This document shows, one piece after another, positions 7,763-17,034 of a DNA stretch of 55,628 nucleotides. Origin of the DNA: an uncultured SAR324 cluster bacterium. Lineage in GTDB: Bacteria; SAR324; NAC60-12. Under the pieces are notes generated by a model. It saw only the letters and a list, made by a program, of their open reading frames with translations. It was not told where the DNA came from and ran no database searches. The stretch is taken from positions 1 to 55,628 of the forward strand of contig CABXOR010000004.1 in the NCBI GenBank assembly GCA_902513935.1, written 5' to 3'. The position numbers and the translations under genes were made by a program. Numbering within the stretch: position 1 is the first letter of the stretch; each line of letters begins with the position of its first letter.

Positions 7763-10189
7763 TCAAACGTCACGCAAGCGTAAATTTTGCGGATCATAAG
7801 CTGCTTCTTTGAGAACAGTTGCGGAGCAGTTTTGGCCAAGAACACGGATTTCAAGGTTAGTTCCAGTTTCGGCAAATTTAGGTTGAACATAGGCAAATGC
7901 CATACTTTGACTGACGGTGTGTCCGTAGGCTCCGCTGGTGGTGACGCCGATTATATTTTCGCCAGAAGGAGCTTTCGGATTCAAAACCGTTTCGTTGCCA
8001 AGACAATCGGAATCGGCAGTTTCCACAGAAACATAAACCAGTTTTGTGTTCACACCCAACAATTTTCTGGAAAGCGTGGCTTCGCGTCCGAGGAAGCATT
8101 TGCTGAAATCGACGAAACGATCCAATCCGGCTTCCATAGGTGTAATTTCGGTGGTCAATTCGCTGCCCCAACCTTTGTATGCTTTTTCCATGCGCAACGA
8201 ATTCATCGCATAGGTGCCGAAGTTGGCGATACCGAATTCCTCCCCGGCTTCCATGATAGCGTCATAAAGCGTTTCCATCTTGTCCATAGGATGGTGCAGT
8301 TCCCAGCCAAGTTCGCCCACATAAGAAACCCGAAGGGCGTGAAGTGGAATTCCGGAAACTTCGATTGACTTCCCACGCATCCAGCGAAATTCTTTGTTGC
8401 TCAAATCCGCATCCGTCAGTTTGGAAAGGGCATCTCGTGAACGCGGTCCGGTAAGGAGCAACACACCGTAATCATCTGTGACGTTGCTGATTTTTACATT
8501 TTCTTCAGGCAATATGTGTTGTGAAAACCAGTCATAATCGTGAATTTCCGCAACAGCGGCGGATAAGACATAAAATAAATTATCTTCTAAACGCGTAATG
8601 GTGGCCTCGCCTTCGATGCCGCCCAATTCTGTGAGCATGTGAACTAAAGACACACCGCCGATTTTCGGAATACGATTGGCGCAAATACGATTCAGAAATT
8701 TTTCTACTTCATTGCCGGAAATTTCATATTTGGCAAAACTGGTCATATCAATCAAACCGACTCTTTCCCGCACTGCCCGACATTCTTCGGCAACGGCGGG
8801 AAATGAATTATTTCGCCGGAAACTGTATTGCTCACCTTCGCCTTTTTGGTCAAACCACTTCGCCCGTTCCCAACCGAAAGATTCCGCAAAAACACCACCT
8901 ATTGATTTCAGTTTTTCATAAATCGGAGTGGTTCGCACCGGACGGCCGGCAGAACGAAATTCACCGGGATAGTGCGTGGCATACATGTGTTCGTATTCGT
9001 CAATGGATTTATCGAGGGTGTATTTTCCGCAAGCCCAATCTCCGTAACGACGCGGATCCATTTCCCGCACATTGATTTCTGTTTGTCCGTGAACCATCCA
9101 TTGTGCTAGATATTTTCCGCAACCTGGACCTTGCGTGATGCCGATGCTGGCAGCGCAACACATCCAATGATTTCGTAATCCCGGAGCCGGGCCGAGTAAG
9201 AAATTTCCGTCCGGAGTATGCGTGATCGGACCACTGACTACTTTCTTGATTCCGGCAGTTTCAAAAACAGGAAGACTCTTTGCGGCCTCAGCCAAATGCG
9301 GTTCAAGGCGTTCCAAATCCGGCGGCAAAAGCGCATTGTCAAATCCCCAGTCTATGCCGTTCAAACCCCACGCTTCGGCTTGCATTTCATACGGTCCGAT
9401 AATCAAACCGCTCTGCTCCTGACGGTAATAGCACGAAGATCGTGGGTCGCGCACCACCGGAAGTTCGGTTGCAAGCTGGGCAACTTCCGGAATACTTTCG
9501 GTCATTAAATATTGATGAACCATGTTGACCATCGGCAATTTGAGTCCCACCATTTCCGAAACTTGCGAACAAAACGAACCTGCCGCATTGACTAAATGTT
9601 CACATACGATTGTTCCGTTTTCCGTAACCACTTCCCATTCTCCGGAAGGCAAAGCATTGATGTCCGTGACACGATTATTGCGGTAAATTTCCGCCCCGCG
9701 ATTTTTGGCGCCGATAGCCATAGCATTTGTGACACCGCTGGGATCGGTGTGTCCGTCTCCTGTGGTGTGTGCCCCCAGCAAAACGCCGTCGGTGTTCAGC
9801 AGAGGATGCACTTTCTTAATTTCTTCCGGCCCCAGCAAATGACATTCCACGCCGATTTGATCTAGAATACCTTTGACATAATGAAACCAATCGACTTGGT
9901 CTTGATTGATGGCCAACCGCACCGCACCGCATCCGTGCCAACCTGTGGCTTGCCCAGTTTCGGCTTCCAGCTTTTTGTATAGTTCTGAGCCGTAATAATG
10001 GATTTTTGCCATACTCAAGGAGCCGATAAAATGCGGAATTAACCCGGCGGCATGCCAAGTTGAGCCGGAAGTCAATTCTCCTTTTTCCATCAAAACGACA
10101 TCTTTCCAGCCCTCTTTTGTCAAGTGATACAACAGACCCACGCCCATTGCTCCGCCACCGATGATGACGACTCTTGCGTGTGTTTCTAT
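7763..10189 (-). CDS. FAD-dependent dimethylglycine/sarcosine dehydrogenase-like protein with GcvT domain, copy 1
   Basis: About 808 residues in DMGDH order: N-terminal FAD oxidoreductase (DAO fold) with GGGAMGVG, the flavin-linkage motif GSTWHAAG, then FAO-central and folate-binding GcvT domains (YVGELGWELHHP, NSLRMEKAYKGWG, TPMEAGLD). It should oxidise an N-methyl group and pass C1 to tetrahydrofolate. The first in-frame ATG (10147) would cut through the FAD loop. The frame continues 14 codons up to an ATA at 10189, preceded by a perfect GGAGG with 4-base spacing, so ATA replaces the expected ATG. mttB copy 2 ends 27 bases upstream in the same frame, with only its TAA between them. The start is the uncertain point; the family is clear. 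Confidence 0.85.
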   Translation of the reverse strand: METHARVVIIGGGAMGVGLLYHLTKEGWKDVVLMEKGELTSGSTWHAAGLIPHFIGSLSMAKIHYYGSELYKKLEAETGQATGWHGCGAVRLAINQDQVDWFHYVKGILDQIGVECHLLGPEEIKKVHPLLNTDGVLLGAHTTGDGHTDPSGVTNAMAIGAKNRGAEIYRNNRVTDINALPSGEWEVVTENGTIVCEHLVNAAGSFCSQVSEMVGLKLPMVNMVHQYLMTESIPEVAQLATELPVVRDPRSSCYYRQEQSGLIIGPYEMQAEAWGLNGIDWGFDNALLPPDLERLEPHLAEAAKSLPVFETAGIKKVVSGPITHTPDGNFLLGPAPGLRNHWMCCAASIGITQGPGCGKYLAQWMVHGQTEINVREMDPRRYGDWACGKYTLDKSIDEYEHMYATHYPGEFRSAGRPVRTTPIYEKLKSIGGVFAESFGWERAKWFDQKGEGEQYSFRRNNSFPAVAEECRAVRERVGLIDMTSFAKYEISGNEVEKFLNRICANRIPKIGGVSLVHMLTELGGIEGEATITRLEDNLFYVLSAAVAEIHDYDWFSQHILPEENVKISNVTDDYGVLLLTGPRSRDALSKLTDADLSNKEFRWMRGKSIEVSGIPLHALRVSYVGELGWELHHPMDKMETLYDAIMEAGEEFGIANFGTYAMNSLRMEKAYKGWGSELTTEITPMEAGLDRFVDFSKCFLGREATLSRKLLGVNTKLVYVSVETADSDCLGNETVLNPKAPSGENIIGVTTSGAYGHTVSQSMAFAYVQPKFAETGTNLEIRVLGQNCSATVLKEAAYDPQNLRLRDV

Positions 10190-10216
10190 ATTTCCTCCAA
10201 AATATTTAGGTTTCCA

Positions 10217-11779
10217 TTAAGAAATCTTTTGTTTCATCTTCTTTCTCGGTAAACGCACAGGAAATTGTTCCCGAATTTTTTCATCAATCTTTTCATCCCA
10301 ATTTTTTGGAAAGTGCGATTCTAAAGTATCCTGAACTATTTTTCGTGCGCGTTGCACCACATCAGTTGACCCTTGTTCTATCCAGTTATTGATATTTTCA
10401 CGATCTCCGACGGATGGATAAAGATAGTCTGTTTGCATCCGGCTTAGAGTTTGTTCGTGACCCAAATAATGACCAGGGCCTTCCAAACAAACTTCGCGAA
10501 TCGGATCAATGGCCAGTGTTTCGTCATTGACTTCAATTCCTCGCACAGTACGATTGATTGCGCCGAGCATATCGTTGTCGATCACATAACTTTCAGGACA
10601 ACAGCCTAACAAACTTGCCTGCATTCCAACAGACTCGTACACCATATTTGCTCCAGAATGTGCTGCTAGTGAAACAGTGTATCCTTTTTCGTATCCTGAT
10701 TGTGCATCAGGAATTTTAGAGTCTGTCATACCTGCAGCAATTCCAGAAGGCAAATCATAAAACTGCGCCATTTGACCACAAGCGGCCATCAAAATCGCTT
10801 GTTCCCCACTGCCTCCACTCATGGCTCCTGTACGTAAATCAGAAACAAAAGGCCATGTGCCAAAAATTGCAGGTGAGCCTTCTTGAATTGCATTGACATA
10901 AACAAACCCGGCCAAAACTTCGGCAACCTCCTGTACAATGCTACGTGCTAAAGTTGCTGGTGCAGTTGCTCCCGCTTGTCCGGCAGAAAGTAATAAAATC
11001 GGCATTCCACCACGAACTCCAGCTTCCAAACAGGCGCTAGCATCTTCGGCAAATTTCAAAGGAGGTACCACAAAACAACTCGACATACTTACAAAAGGGC
11101 GTTCCCGCCAAGCTGTTTCACTTCCGGAAATCAAATGTAACATTTGTATTGCTTCATTGACTGTTTCCGGAAAAGAAAAACTCGTTCCTACATGCTTTTG
11201 TGTTCCGGAAATAGAAGCGTAACAAGTGTTGAAATCCATTTCTCGAATATCTTCCAAATCCCGGCACACCATAGACCTTTGGAAAAAATGGATGTGCTCC
11301 AAAGTATCACAAAGCCGTGCAATATCATAAAGATCTGCAACTGTAGATTCACGATATTCACGGCTGATAGGATCAACAATATGCACTGCGGCACCTGCAG
11401 TTCCGAAATAAACTCTTTTCCCACTCAATTGAATGTCGTGTTTCGGAATCGCCCCATAAAGTGTGATGTTGCGTCCGGCTTTTTTCAAACTATCTTCCAC
11501 AACCTGACGAGGAAACAATAAGCGTCCATTCTCTGCAACCGTGCAGCCAACAGCTATGCAAGCTTCAATGCATGATGGAATGGCTTGCCCTAAACCGATT
11601 GTTTCCAAAACTTGTAAAACTGCTTCATGAATACGAGGCAAATCTGACTCATTCAAAGGCTTATAGAGTCCACCTTCCAGTCCCGGACGGACAGGTTTCA
11701 TATTTTCAGGGAGAGCCGATGCTCTTTTTGCTTTTCTGGCATTTCGTCCTCCCATACGGGAACCACTATTTTGTGACAT
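10217..11779 (-). CDS. MttB-family (non-pyrrolysine) methyltransferase, copy 2
   Basis: 520 residues of the trimethylamine methyltransferase superfamily, with no in-frame TAG. Family signatures include TDSKIPDAQSGYEK, REVCLEGPGHYLG, EQTLSRMQTDYLYP and an Arg/Lys/Gly-rich N-terminus (RMGGRNARKAKR). It diverges from copies 1 and 3: the block that reads AGWLEGGL there is ESVGMQASLLG here, so it is a separate subtype with perhaps another substrate. The start is ATG with a good GAGGAG seven bases ahead. Copy 1 of the DMGDH-like gene follows 27 bases downstream in the same frame, and the corrinoid-activator gene is upstream on the same strand. Probable role: demethylation of a quaternary or tertiary amine. 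Confidence 0.9.
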   Translation of the reverse strand: MSQNSGSRMGGRNARKAKRASALPENMKPVRPGLEGGLYKPLNESDLPRIHEAVLQVLETIGLGQAIPSCIEACIAVGCTVAENGRLLFPRQVVEDSLKKAGRNITLYGAIPKHDIQLSGKRVYFGTAGAAVHIVDPISREYRESTVADLYDIARLCDTLEHIHFFQRSMVCRDLEDIREMDFNTCYASISGTQKHVGTSFSFPETVNEAIQMLHLISGSETAWRERPFVSMSSCFVVPPLKFAEDASACLEAGVRGGMPILLLSAGQAGATAPATLARSIVQEVAEVLAGFVYVNAIQEGSPAIFGTWPFVSDLRTGAMSGGSGEQAILMAACGQMAQFYDLPSGIAAGMTDSKIPDAQSGYEKGYTVSLAAHSGANMVYESVGMQASLLGCCPESYVIDNDMLGAINRTVRGIEVNDETLAIDPIREVCLEGPGHYLGHEQTLSRMQTDYLYPSVGDRENINNWIEQGSTDVVQRARKIVQDTLESHFPKNWDEKIDEKIREQFPVRLPRKKMKQKIS

Positions 11780-11847
11780 TATGTTACTCCTCAGGGTCTT
11801 CTAAATAAATTGTCTTTTATCAAGCGAATAAACTAAATGTAGAAACA

Positions 11848-11907
11848 ATCTCAAAAATTTTTCCCATTCCATGGAAAATGTTTCGTAGCCACGGAATTTC
11901 TTGAGAT
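11848..11907. repeat. Inverted repeat upstream of mttB copy 2
   Basis: Outer arms ATCTCAA (11848-11854) and TTGAGAT (11901-11907) extend inward as an imperfect AAATT/AATTT match. Inside lies a perfect TTCCATGGAA palindrome and a second CCACGGAA half. It is 68-128 bases ahead of the mttB2 start, between the activator gene and mttB2, so it could be an operator or an RNA stem. It does not match the GAACT palindromes. Confidence 0.45.
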
Positions 11908-11943
11908 AGTATAATAAATTGTGTTCGAGCAGATCGACTATTT

Positions 11944-11969
11944 GGATCCAGAATCAAGTCTGGTATGAC
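11944..11969 (-). repeat. Single copy of a dispersed palindromic repeat unit
   Basis: On the minus strand this reads GTCATACCAGACTTGATTCT then GGATCC, nearly the same as the unit at 43018-43045. Short repeats of this kind (TCATTCCGGACTTGATCCGG type) are scattered in intergenic DNA of many bacteria. No gene is associated with it. Confidence 0.55.
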
Positions 11970-12063
11970 AAAAGAAATACTTTTTCAGTAAATCATACAC
12001 TAATTAATATTCTTGCAAAACACTATTGTTAAGATTCAACTGTACACTGTAAACTAAAGATAA

Positions 12064-14100
12064 TTAGTTTTTTCTACGCCGGCGTTTTTTACGAATATTT
12101 TCAGTATCCGCATGGTTTTTCGTGTTTGTTTCGGCAGGAAGTTCAACGGCCTTTGCCAGGTTCGGAAAGGAATCAGTTTTGTGCGGAAAAGCCATGGCAT
12201 TTACAAAGTGCTCCTGAAATTTGGATTCAACGGCAGTTTCCACTTTTTCAACCTTCCGCACTACTTCTTCTATTTCCTTGCGGGATTCGTAATTGAGCAA
12301 GGCAATTCTCGCACCGGTTCCGGCCGCATTACCAGCGGAACTGACCTGTAGCAAATCACAATCCGGTATCAGTCCCAGGACCATTGCGTATTTCACGTCA
12401 ATGTGACTGCCGAATGCCCCGGCTAAACGGATACGGTCTATAATTTTTACTTTCAGGTGTTCCATCAACAAACGGATTCCTGCATAGAGTGCTGCTTTGG
12501 CCAGTTGTACAGCTCGGACATCATTTTGGGTGACATGAATTGCCTGATCTCCTTTATGTAAAACATAAGAAAATGTACGTCCATCTGCAACGACTCTTGG
12601 GGTTTTTTCTGAGGTAGATCCATGAATGACTCCGTCTGAACTGAGGATCCCGGATAAATACATTTCAGCAATGACTTCAATAATTCCTGAACCGCAGATA
12701 CCGGTGACACCAATCTTTTTACTGGCTTTGGCAAAACCGGTTTCATTTGACCATAAATCACAGCCAATGATTTGAAAGTGTGGTTCCAAAGTTTCACGGT
12801 CTATGCGAACCCGCTCAATCGCACCCGGAGCGGCCCGTTGTCCGCAAGAAATCTGAGCCCCCTCAAAAGCCGGACCTGTAGGACTTGATGCAGCCAACAA
12901 ACGCTCATTGTTGCCAAAAACAATTTCTGCATTTGTACCAATATCGACCAGCAGTGTTATTGCTTCCCGCTGATATGGTGCTTCAGAGAGAATCATTCCT
13001 GCAGTGTCTGCTCCAACATGACCTGCGATGCACGGTAAAACATAACATCGTGTGTTTGTATGCAGAGTTAAATCTAAATCTCGTGCACGGATTCTTACAC
13101 TTTCATCGGTGGCCAGAGCAAATGGTGCTCCGCCCAGTTCAACCGGATTGATGCCCAGCAAGAGGTGGTGCATAATCGGATTGCCGACAAATGAAACTTC
13201 TACTATTTCGTCTAATTCCCGTTGGGCTTGAGTGGTAACATTTACTGCAAGTTCGTTGATAGCCGTACGGATTACTTTTGTCATTTCAAGATCACCTCCT
13301 GGATGCATCATCACGTAGGAAACGCGGCTCATCAAATCTTCACCAAAGCGTATTTGTGGGTTCATCACTCCGGCAGAAGCCAGTACCTCACCGGTCCTGA
13401 GATTGCAGAGGTGTGCCGCCACTGTGGTTGATCCGATATCTACGGCTAGGCCGCATAATGATTCTCTAAAGCCGGGATATACCGCAATTACCTGTCCCAG
13501 ATAATCCACAGCTACGGTAACTTTCCAGTTACCTTCTCTTAACTCCCTTTGCAATGACAACAGCATTCCGGGACCAAAGCGTAAATTCTTGAGTTGCCAC
13601 TCTCGTTCAAGAGCTTCACGCAGGCGGCGCAAATCTCCAGAAGGATCATACATATTCGGTTCCCAGACTTCGACGTAATGCAACTGTACTGGAGGAATGA
13701 TTTCAATATCAAAGGCTTCTGCATCCTTACGGATAATTTGCTGGTGTACCTGACTGTCCGGTGGCACATCAATCACACAATCAGCTAATATTTTGGTTGC
13801 ACAACTGAGTCTTCTGCCTTCTGCAAGTGATTTTTTGGGACGCTCTGCATATGCTTTCTCAGTCTCACAAAGTGGCGAGATATTTTCTGCTTTGGAATTA
13901 ATTCTGTGTTTGGGGAATTCTCCTTTAGCTTGAACAATCTGGCAACGCCCGCAAATTCCGCGACCTCCACAAACCGAATCAATGTCAACACCTAAATTTT
14001 GTGCGGCCTGTAATAAAGGAGTCCCTACTGGAAAATATCCGCGTTTTCCAGAGGGAGTAAAAACAACTCGTGCTTCACTAACTTTTGAGGGAAGAGGCAT
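12064..14100 (-). CDS. [2Fe-2S] ASKHA-domain reductive activator of corrinoid proteins (RamA/RACE-like, DUF4445)
   Basis: 678 residues. The N-terminal ferredoxin domain carries the 2Fe-2S cysteines C44, C50, C53 (VCGGRGICGRC) and C100. It is followed by an ASKHA ATPase-like domain with GLAVDIGSTTVAAHL (about 215-230), LLVDIGTNAEIVF, GPAFEGAQISCG, GICGSGIIEVI and LAGAFGSHI. Such proteins use ATP and low-potential electrons to return Co(II) corrinoid to Co(I), so a corrinoid-dependent methyl transfer system is expected. It follows the MetF-like gene by 46 bases and precedes mttB2. The tail is Lys/Arg-rich (RKKRRRRKN). No corrinoid protein gene is in the window, so its partner must be elsewhere. 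Family assignment is strong. Confidence 0.92.
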   Translation of the reverse strand: MPLPSKVSEARVVFTPSGKRGYFPVGTPLLQAAQNLGVDIDSVCGGRGICGRCQIVQAKGEFPKHRINSKAENISPLCETEKAYAERPKKSLAEGRRLSCATKILADCVIDVPPDSQVHQQIIRKDAEAFDIEIIPPVQLHYVEVWEPNMYDPSGDLRRLREALEREWQLKNLRFGPGMLLSLQRELREGNWKVTVAVDYLGQVIAVYPGFRESLCGLAVDIGSTTVAAHLCNLRTGEVLASAGVMNPQIRFGEDLMSRVSYVMMHPGGDLEMTKVIRTAINELAVNVTTQAQRELDEIVEVSFVGNPIMHHLLLGINPVELGGAPFALATDESVRIRARDLDLTLHTNTRCYVLPCIAGHVGADTAGMILSEAPYQREAITLLVDIGTNAEIVFGNNERLLAASSPTGPAFEGAQISCGQRAAPGAIERVRIDRETLEPHFQIIGCDLWSNETGFAKASKKIGVTGICGSGIIEVIAEMYLSGILSSDGVIHGSTSEKTPRVVADGRTFSYVLHKGDQAIHVTQNDVRAVQLAKAALYAGIRLLMEHLKVKIIDRIRLAGAFGSHIDVKYAMVLGLIPDCDLLQVSSAGNAAGTGARIALLNYESRKEIEEVVRKVEKVETAVESKFQEHFVNAMAFPHKTDSFPNLAKAVELPAETNTKNHADTENIRKKRRRRKN

Positions 14101-14146
14101 GTAAAGGGTTCAGTTTTGAGACTTAGAGGCCGGTCCTGACTTGCCT

Positions 14147-15016
14147 CTATTTGTTAATACTTTGACATTCAATGAGCCAGGCAGCAGATTTGGCGATTCC
14201 ACCGAAAGGATAAAGGTGGAGTTGATCGTAGCCACTAAGTTCCGAAATTATTTTGTCCGGATTATTGACAAACATTAATTTGCTGATGTTCAATCCTTGC
14301 TTACTTAAAACCTGAGTCGAAGCCTTGATACCGCAGACCTTGGCAAAACGTATTAATGTTTTGACTGTCGATGGACCAGGAACTCCAATATGAATTGGAT
14401 TACTGACTCCCTTTTTTCGCAGATCTGAAATCCAGTCGTTTGTTTTTTTCGCATCAAGGGACCATTGTGTCACAATGCGGGCTGAAAATTCACGATCTTT
14501 GGCCCACTGAAGTTTTTCCAGCAAGTGATACTCAGATTTTGGATCATCCGGATTACCTTCAGGGTGTCCGGCAAAGTCAAAAGAATTGATTCCATATTCT
14601 GCAAATAAGCCGGTTTTTAACAAATCCATCACAGAAGCATATTTACCAGTTGGTTTAGGTACTCCGCCGCCAATCAATAAAACTCGTTTTATTCCTGCAT
14701 CCTGGAGTCCGGATAGGCATTTGTTTAACACTTCAGGACCGGAAAAACTACGGGCTGCAATATGTGGAATTGCCTGCTTCCCTGCTGCTTGAATTCCATT
14801 TGCTGCTTCAATAGTTTCCCAGCAATCTGCACCTGGAATCATGGTAATATAAATTTCGTTTACAAACTCTGGAATCAACGAAACATCTCTAATATTGTGA
14901 GGTAAAATTTCCATTGACCAGGTAGTCTTTTGCCCTGAGCTGTTTTGGAGATCGTCGGTTGATTCAATAAACATTTTGTTTTCTAAGGAGTCATATTCTC
15001 CAAAAAGTACTTTCAT
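14147..15016 (-). CDS. Methylenetetrahydrofolate reductase-like protein (MetF family)
   Basis: 289 residues with the MetF TIM-barrel pattern: FSMEILP-type start seen as TWSMEILPHNIRD (about 33-45), IPHIAARSFSG, VLLIGGGVPKP, DFAGHPEGNP (MetF AGYPEGHP block) and IHIGVPGPS. MetF interconverts methylene- and methyl-tetrahydrofolate with FAD. This copy is divergent and sits with the corrinoid activator gene (46 bases apart) and mttB2, so I infer methyl-THF oxidation during demethylation rather than methionine synthesis. ATG start; the palindrome array at 15089-15363 lies just upstream. Confidence 0.85.
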   Translation of the reverse strand: MKVLFGEYDSLENKMFIESTDDLQNSSGQKTTWSMEILPHNIRDVSLIPEFVNEIYITMIPGADCWETIEAANGIQAAGKQAIPHIAARSFSGPEVLNKCLSGLQDAGIKRVLLIGGGVPKPTGKYASVMDLLKTGLFAEYGINSFDFAGHPEGNPDDPKSEYHLLEKLQWAKDREFSARIVTQWSLDAKKTNDWISDLRKKGVSNPIHIGVPGPSTVKTLIRFAKVCGIKASTQVLSKQGLNISKLMFVNNPDKIISELSGYDQLHLYPFGGIAKSAAWLIECQSINK

Positions 15017-15088
15017 ATTTTCTACTTTGCTTATAATAGTTTAAAAATAACAGAATTCTCAAGATTCGAATTCTGTACGCAACTATTT

Positions 15089-15363
15089 GCATACGCAATG
15101 CCAAGTCATAAATAGCTGATAATATTAAATAATAATAAAATAAATTATAAAATAAGAACTAATAGTTCTGTTTATTATAATTAGATTGAGTTTGGTAGAT
15201 AAAATTCTGGAGTCAATAAAACAAAAAAATAATGTTAAATAAATAATAGCATTAAAATACAGTAAGATAATTATAATTAGGGTTAAAAATAATTGAGAAA
15301 AAAGATTAGGATAAAAACAGAACTATTAGTTCCGAAAAACTTAAAATAAGAATATTAAATTCC
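15089..15363. promoter_or_regulatory. Palindromic regulatory array B (three RGAACT-N3-AGTTCY sites)
   Basis: Three 15-bp palindromes: 15155-15169 (AGAACT AAT AGTTCT, perfect), 15319-15333 (AGAACT ATT AGTTCC) and 15349-15363 (AGAATA TTA AATTCC). Centres of sites 2 and 3 are 30 bp apart and of sites 1 and 2 are 164 bp apart, against 30 and 165 in array A. GCAT-N5-ATGC then CCAA is at 15089-15101. The array lies 73 bases upstream of the MetF-like gene (minus) and about 600 bases ahead of proX (plus). The matching layout suggests common control of both operons; alternatively it is a duplicated intergenic block. Confidence 0.6.
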
Positions 15364-15740
15364 GATTAATTAAAAAGCAATTAGTTGTGACTTTACGTTA
15401 TTTTGAAAAAGTTATTGCTTGGTAAAAGTTAATGGTAATCAGTTTAGTGGAAGTGGATATTTACTATTATTCATTTTGCTATTATGCAGGTATTACACAG
15501 TCTGAAGTAGTTTTCTAACAGAAACTAATACAGGATGAATCATGGAATGGAGATATTTGTCTGCAAGCTGACAGGAGATTTCATGTCGGGTATAATTTTT
15601 CTTCAAAAACGAAATATCACAGTCAAAGAACCCCTCGAATTTACCGTTATAGCAGTTAAGGAAAAAGTGATATAAAAATAGAGTTGAGTTCACTTTGGCA
15701 AAGAAATATGTAATTATTCTAGAAAAATTACAAAAAATCC
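15364..15740. other. AT-rich intergenic stretch with no recognised gene
   Basis: This stretch between array B and the proXWV promoter is AT-rich. A Phe/Ser-rich minus-strand frame at 15493-15747 shows no family motif or ribosome-binding site, and I do not call it. Confidence 0.5.
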
Positions 15741-15768
15741 TTGACATCTAAATTTTATCTGCTGTAAG
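15741..15768 (+). promoter_or_regulatory. Probable sigma-70 promoter for proXWV
   Basis: A perfect TTGACA at 15741-15746, 16 bases, then TGTAAG (four of six matches to the -10 consensus) at 15763-15768 with a TG-rich lead. Transcription would start near 15776, leaving a leader of about 190 bases before proX. The leader has an open frame from a GTG at 15796 that overlaps the proX start; it is not recognisable. Confidence 0.5.
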
Positions 15769-15968
15769 GTAAAACGTTAAAGTTACCGTGGAGTAGTGCC
15801 GGATTCTTCTGGTTTTGATCAGGCCAAGTCTATTATGGGCCGAAAACGTGATAGCGAACTGGAAAAATTCTGCAGTCTTAATCATGTGATCAATGAAGAT
15901 TGCTTGATTTTTGAACGAGTTGTTGCACACGGTTCAGCAGTTCGATTAACCTTAGAAGGAGTTGTTTT

Positions 15969-17027
15969 ATGTCTTTTGAGATTGAAACACTACAAAACAA
16001 ACAAAGTTTGTTGAAACGTATGATTCGACATACCTTGTTATTAACATTAGTATTGATGGCCGGCATGGTTATCACTGGAACATCTTTTGCTGCCTGTGGT
16101 TCTCTGACTATGGCAGAAATGAATTGGGCCTCAGCCCAATTGATGGCTCAAGTCGACAAAATAATTCTTGAAAAAGGATATGGATGCGAGGTTGAACTTG
16201 TTTCTGGAGCGACAATGCCAACCTTTGCGTCAATGAACGAAAAGGGGAAACCTGATGTAGCGGCAGAGCAGTGGGCCAATGCAGTCAGGGACCCATTGGC
16301 AAAGGCTGTAAGTGAAGGTCGTCTGCATATTGCAAACGCGTCCCCAATTACCGGTCTTGGTGAAGGTTGGTGGATTCCGCCTGCTACCGCTAAAAAATAT
16401 CCACAGTTGAAAACTGCTTTGGACATTATGAAGCGTCCGGATCTATTCCCGGATAAAGAGGATCCCTCTAAAGGAGCCTTTGTAGGCTGTCCTGCAGGTT
16501 GGGGCTGTCAGTTAGCTAATGCAAACCTTTTCCGTGCCTTTGAGATGGAAAAGAAAGGCTGGGTTCTGGTTGATCCTGGTTCAGCAGCAGGTCTAGATGG
16601 ATCAATGGCTAAAGCTGTAGAGAGAGGAGAGAACTGGTTCGGATACTACTGGTCACCAACCTCTTTGATTGGTAAGTATAACATGGTACCAGTTGATTTT
16701 GGAGTTCCTTTCGCAGGCAGTGCAAACTGGGATGGCTGTATCGTTAAGCCCGAACAGGAATGCGCAAACCCCAAGCCATCTTCTTGGACACATTCCGTAG
16801 TGAATACTATCATTACGGATCGTTTCAAAAAGGCAGGTGGACCCGCGGCTGACTACTTTAGCAAGCGTGTTTATCCAGGTCCTGTTATGAATGGTATGCT
16901 GGTTTTTATGGCAGATAATCAAGCTGGCGGTGCAGATGCAGCAGTTGAGTTTCTGCAGAAACACGAAGATGTTTGGACCAAGTGGGTTCCATCTAGTGTA
17001 GCATCAAAAGTAAAATCCTCCCTCTAA
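15969..17027 (+). CDS. proX: Glycine betaine/proline-type ABC transporter substrate-binding protein
   Basis: 352 residues. A strong AGAAGGAG lies seven bases before this ATG, which supports it; an inner ATG at 16020 would start directly at the signal peptide (MIRHTLLLTLVLMAGMV, cleavage near SFAAC). The mature protein is an OpuAC/ProX-type periplasmic binding protein with Trp/Tyr-rich ligand regions (GEGWWIPP, NWFGYYWSPTSL) and two likely disulfide pairs (VGCPAGWGCQ; DGCIVKPEQEC). It captures a quaternary ammonium or sulfonium osmolyte for ProWV. First gene of proXWV; the next gene follows after an intergenic hairpin. DMSP as a ligand is possible given the nearby DddP-like gene, but not shown. 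Confidence 0.9.
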   Translation: MSFEIETLQNKQSLLKRMIRHTLLLTLVLMAGMVITGTSFAACGSLTMAEMNWASAQLMAQVDKIILEKGYGCEVELVSGATMPTFASMNEKGKPDVAAEQWANAVRDPLAKAVSEGRLHIANASPITGLGEGWWIPPATAKKYPQLKTALDIMKRPDLFPDKEDPSKGAFVGCPAGWGCQLANANLFRAFEMEKKGWVLVDPGSAAGLDGSMAKAVERGENWFGYYWSPTSLIGKYNMVPVDFGVPFAGSANWDGCIVKPEQECANPKPSSWTHSVVNTIITDRFKKAGGPAADYFSKRVYPGPVMNGMLVFMADNQAGGADAAVEFLQKHEDVWTKWVPSSVASKVKSSL

Positions 17028-17034
17028 TAAAAAA

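Noticed and set aside
15493..15747. 84-codon minus-strand frame upstream of the proX promoter
   Set aside because: Phe/Leu/Lys-rich composition from AT-rich DNA, no ribosome-binding site and no family match.
15796..16014. Possible leader ORF from GTG overlapping the proX start
   Set aside because: No ribosome-binding site or recognised motif; overlaps the well-supported proX start in another frame.
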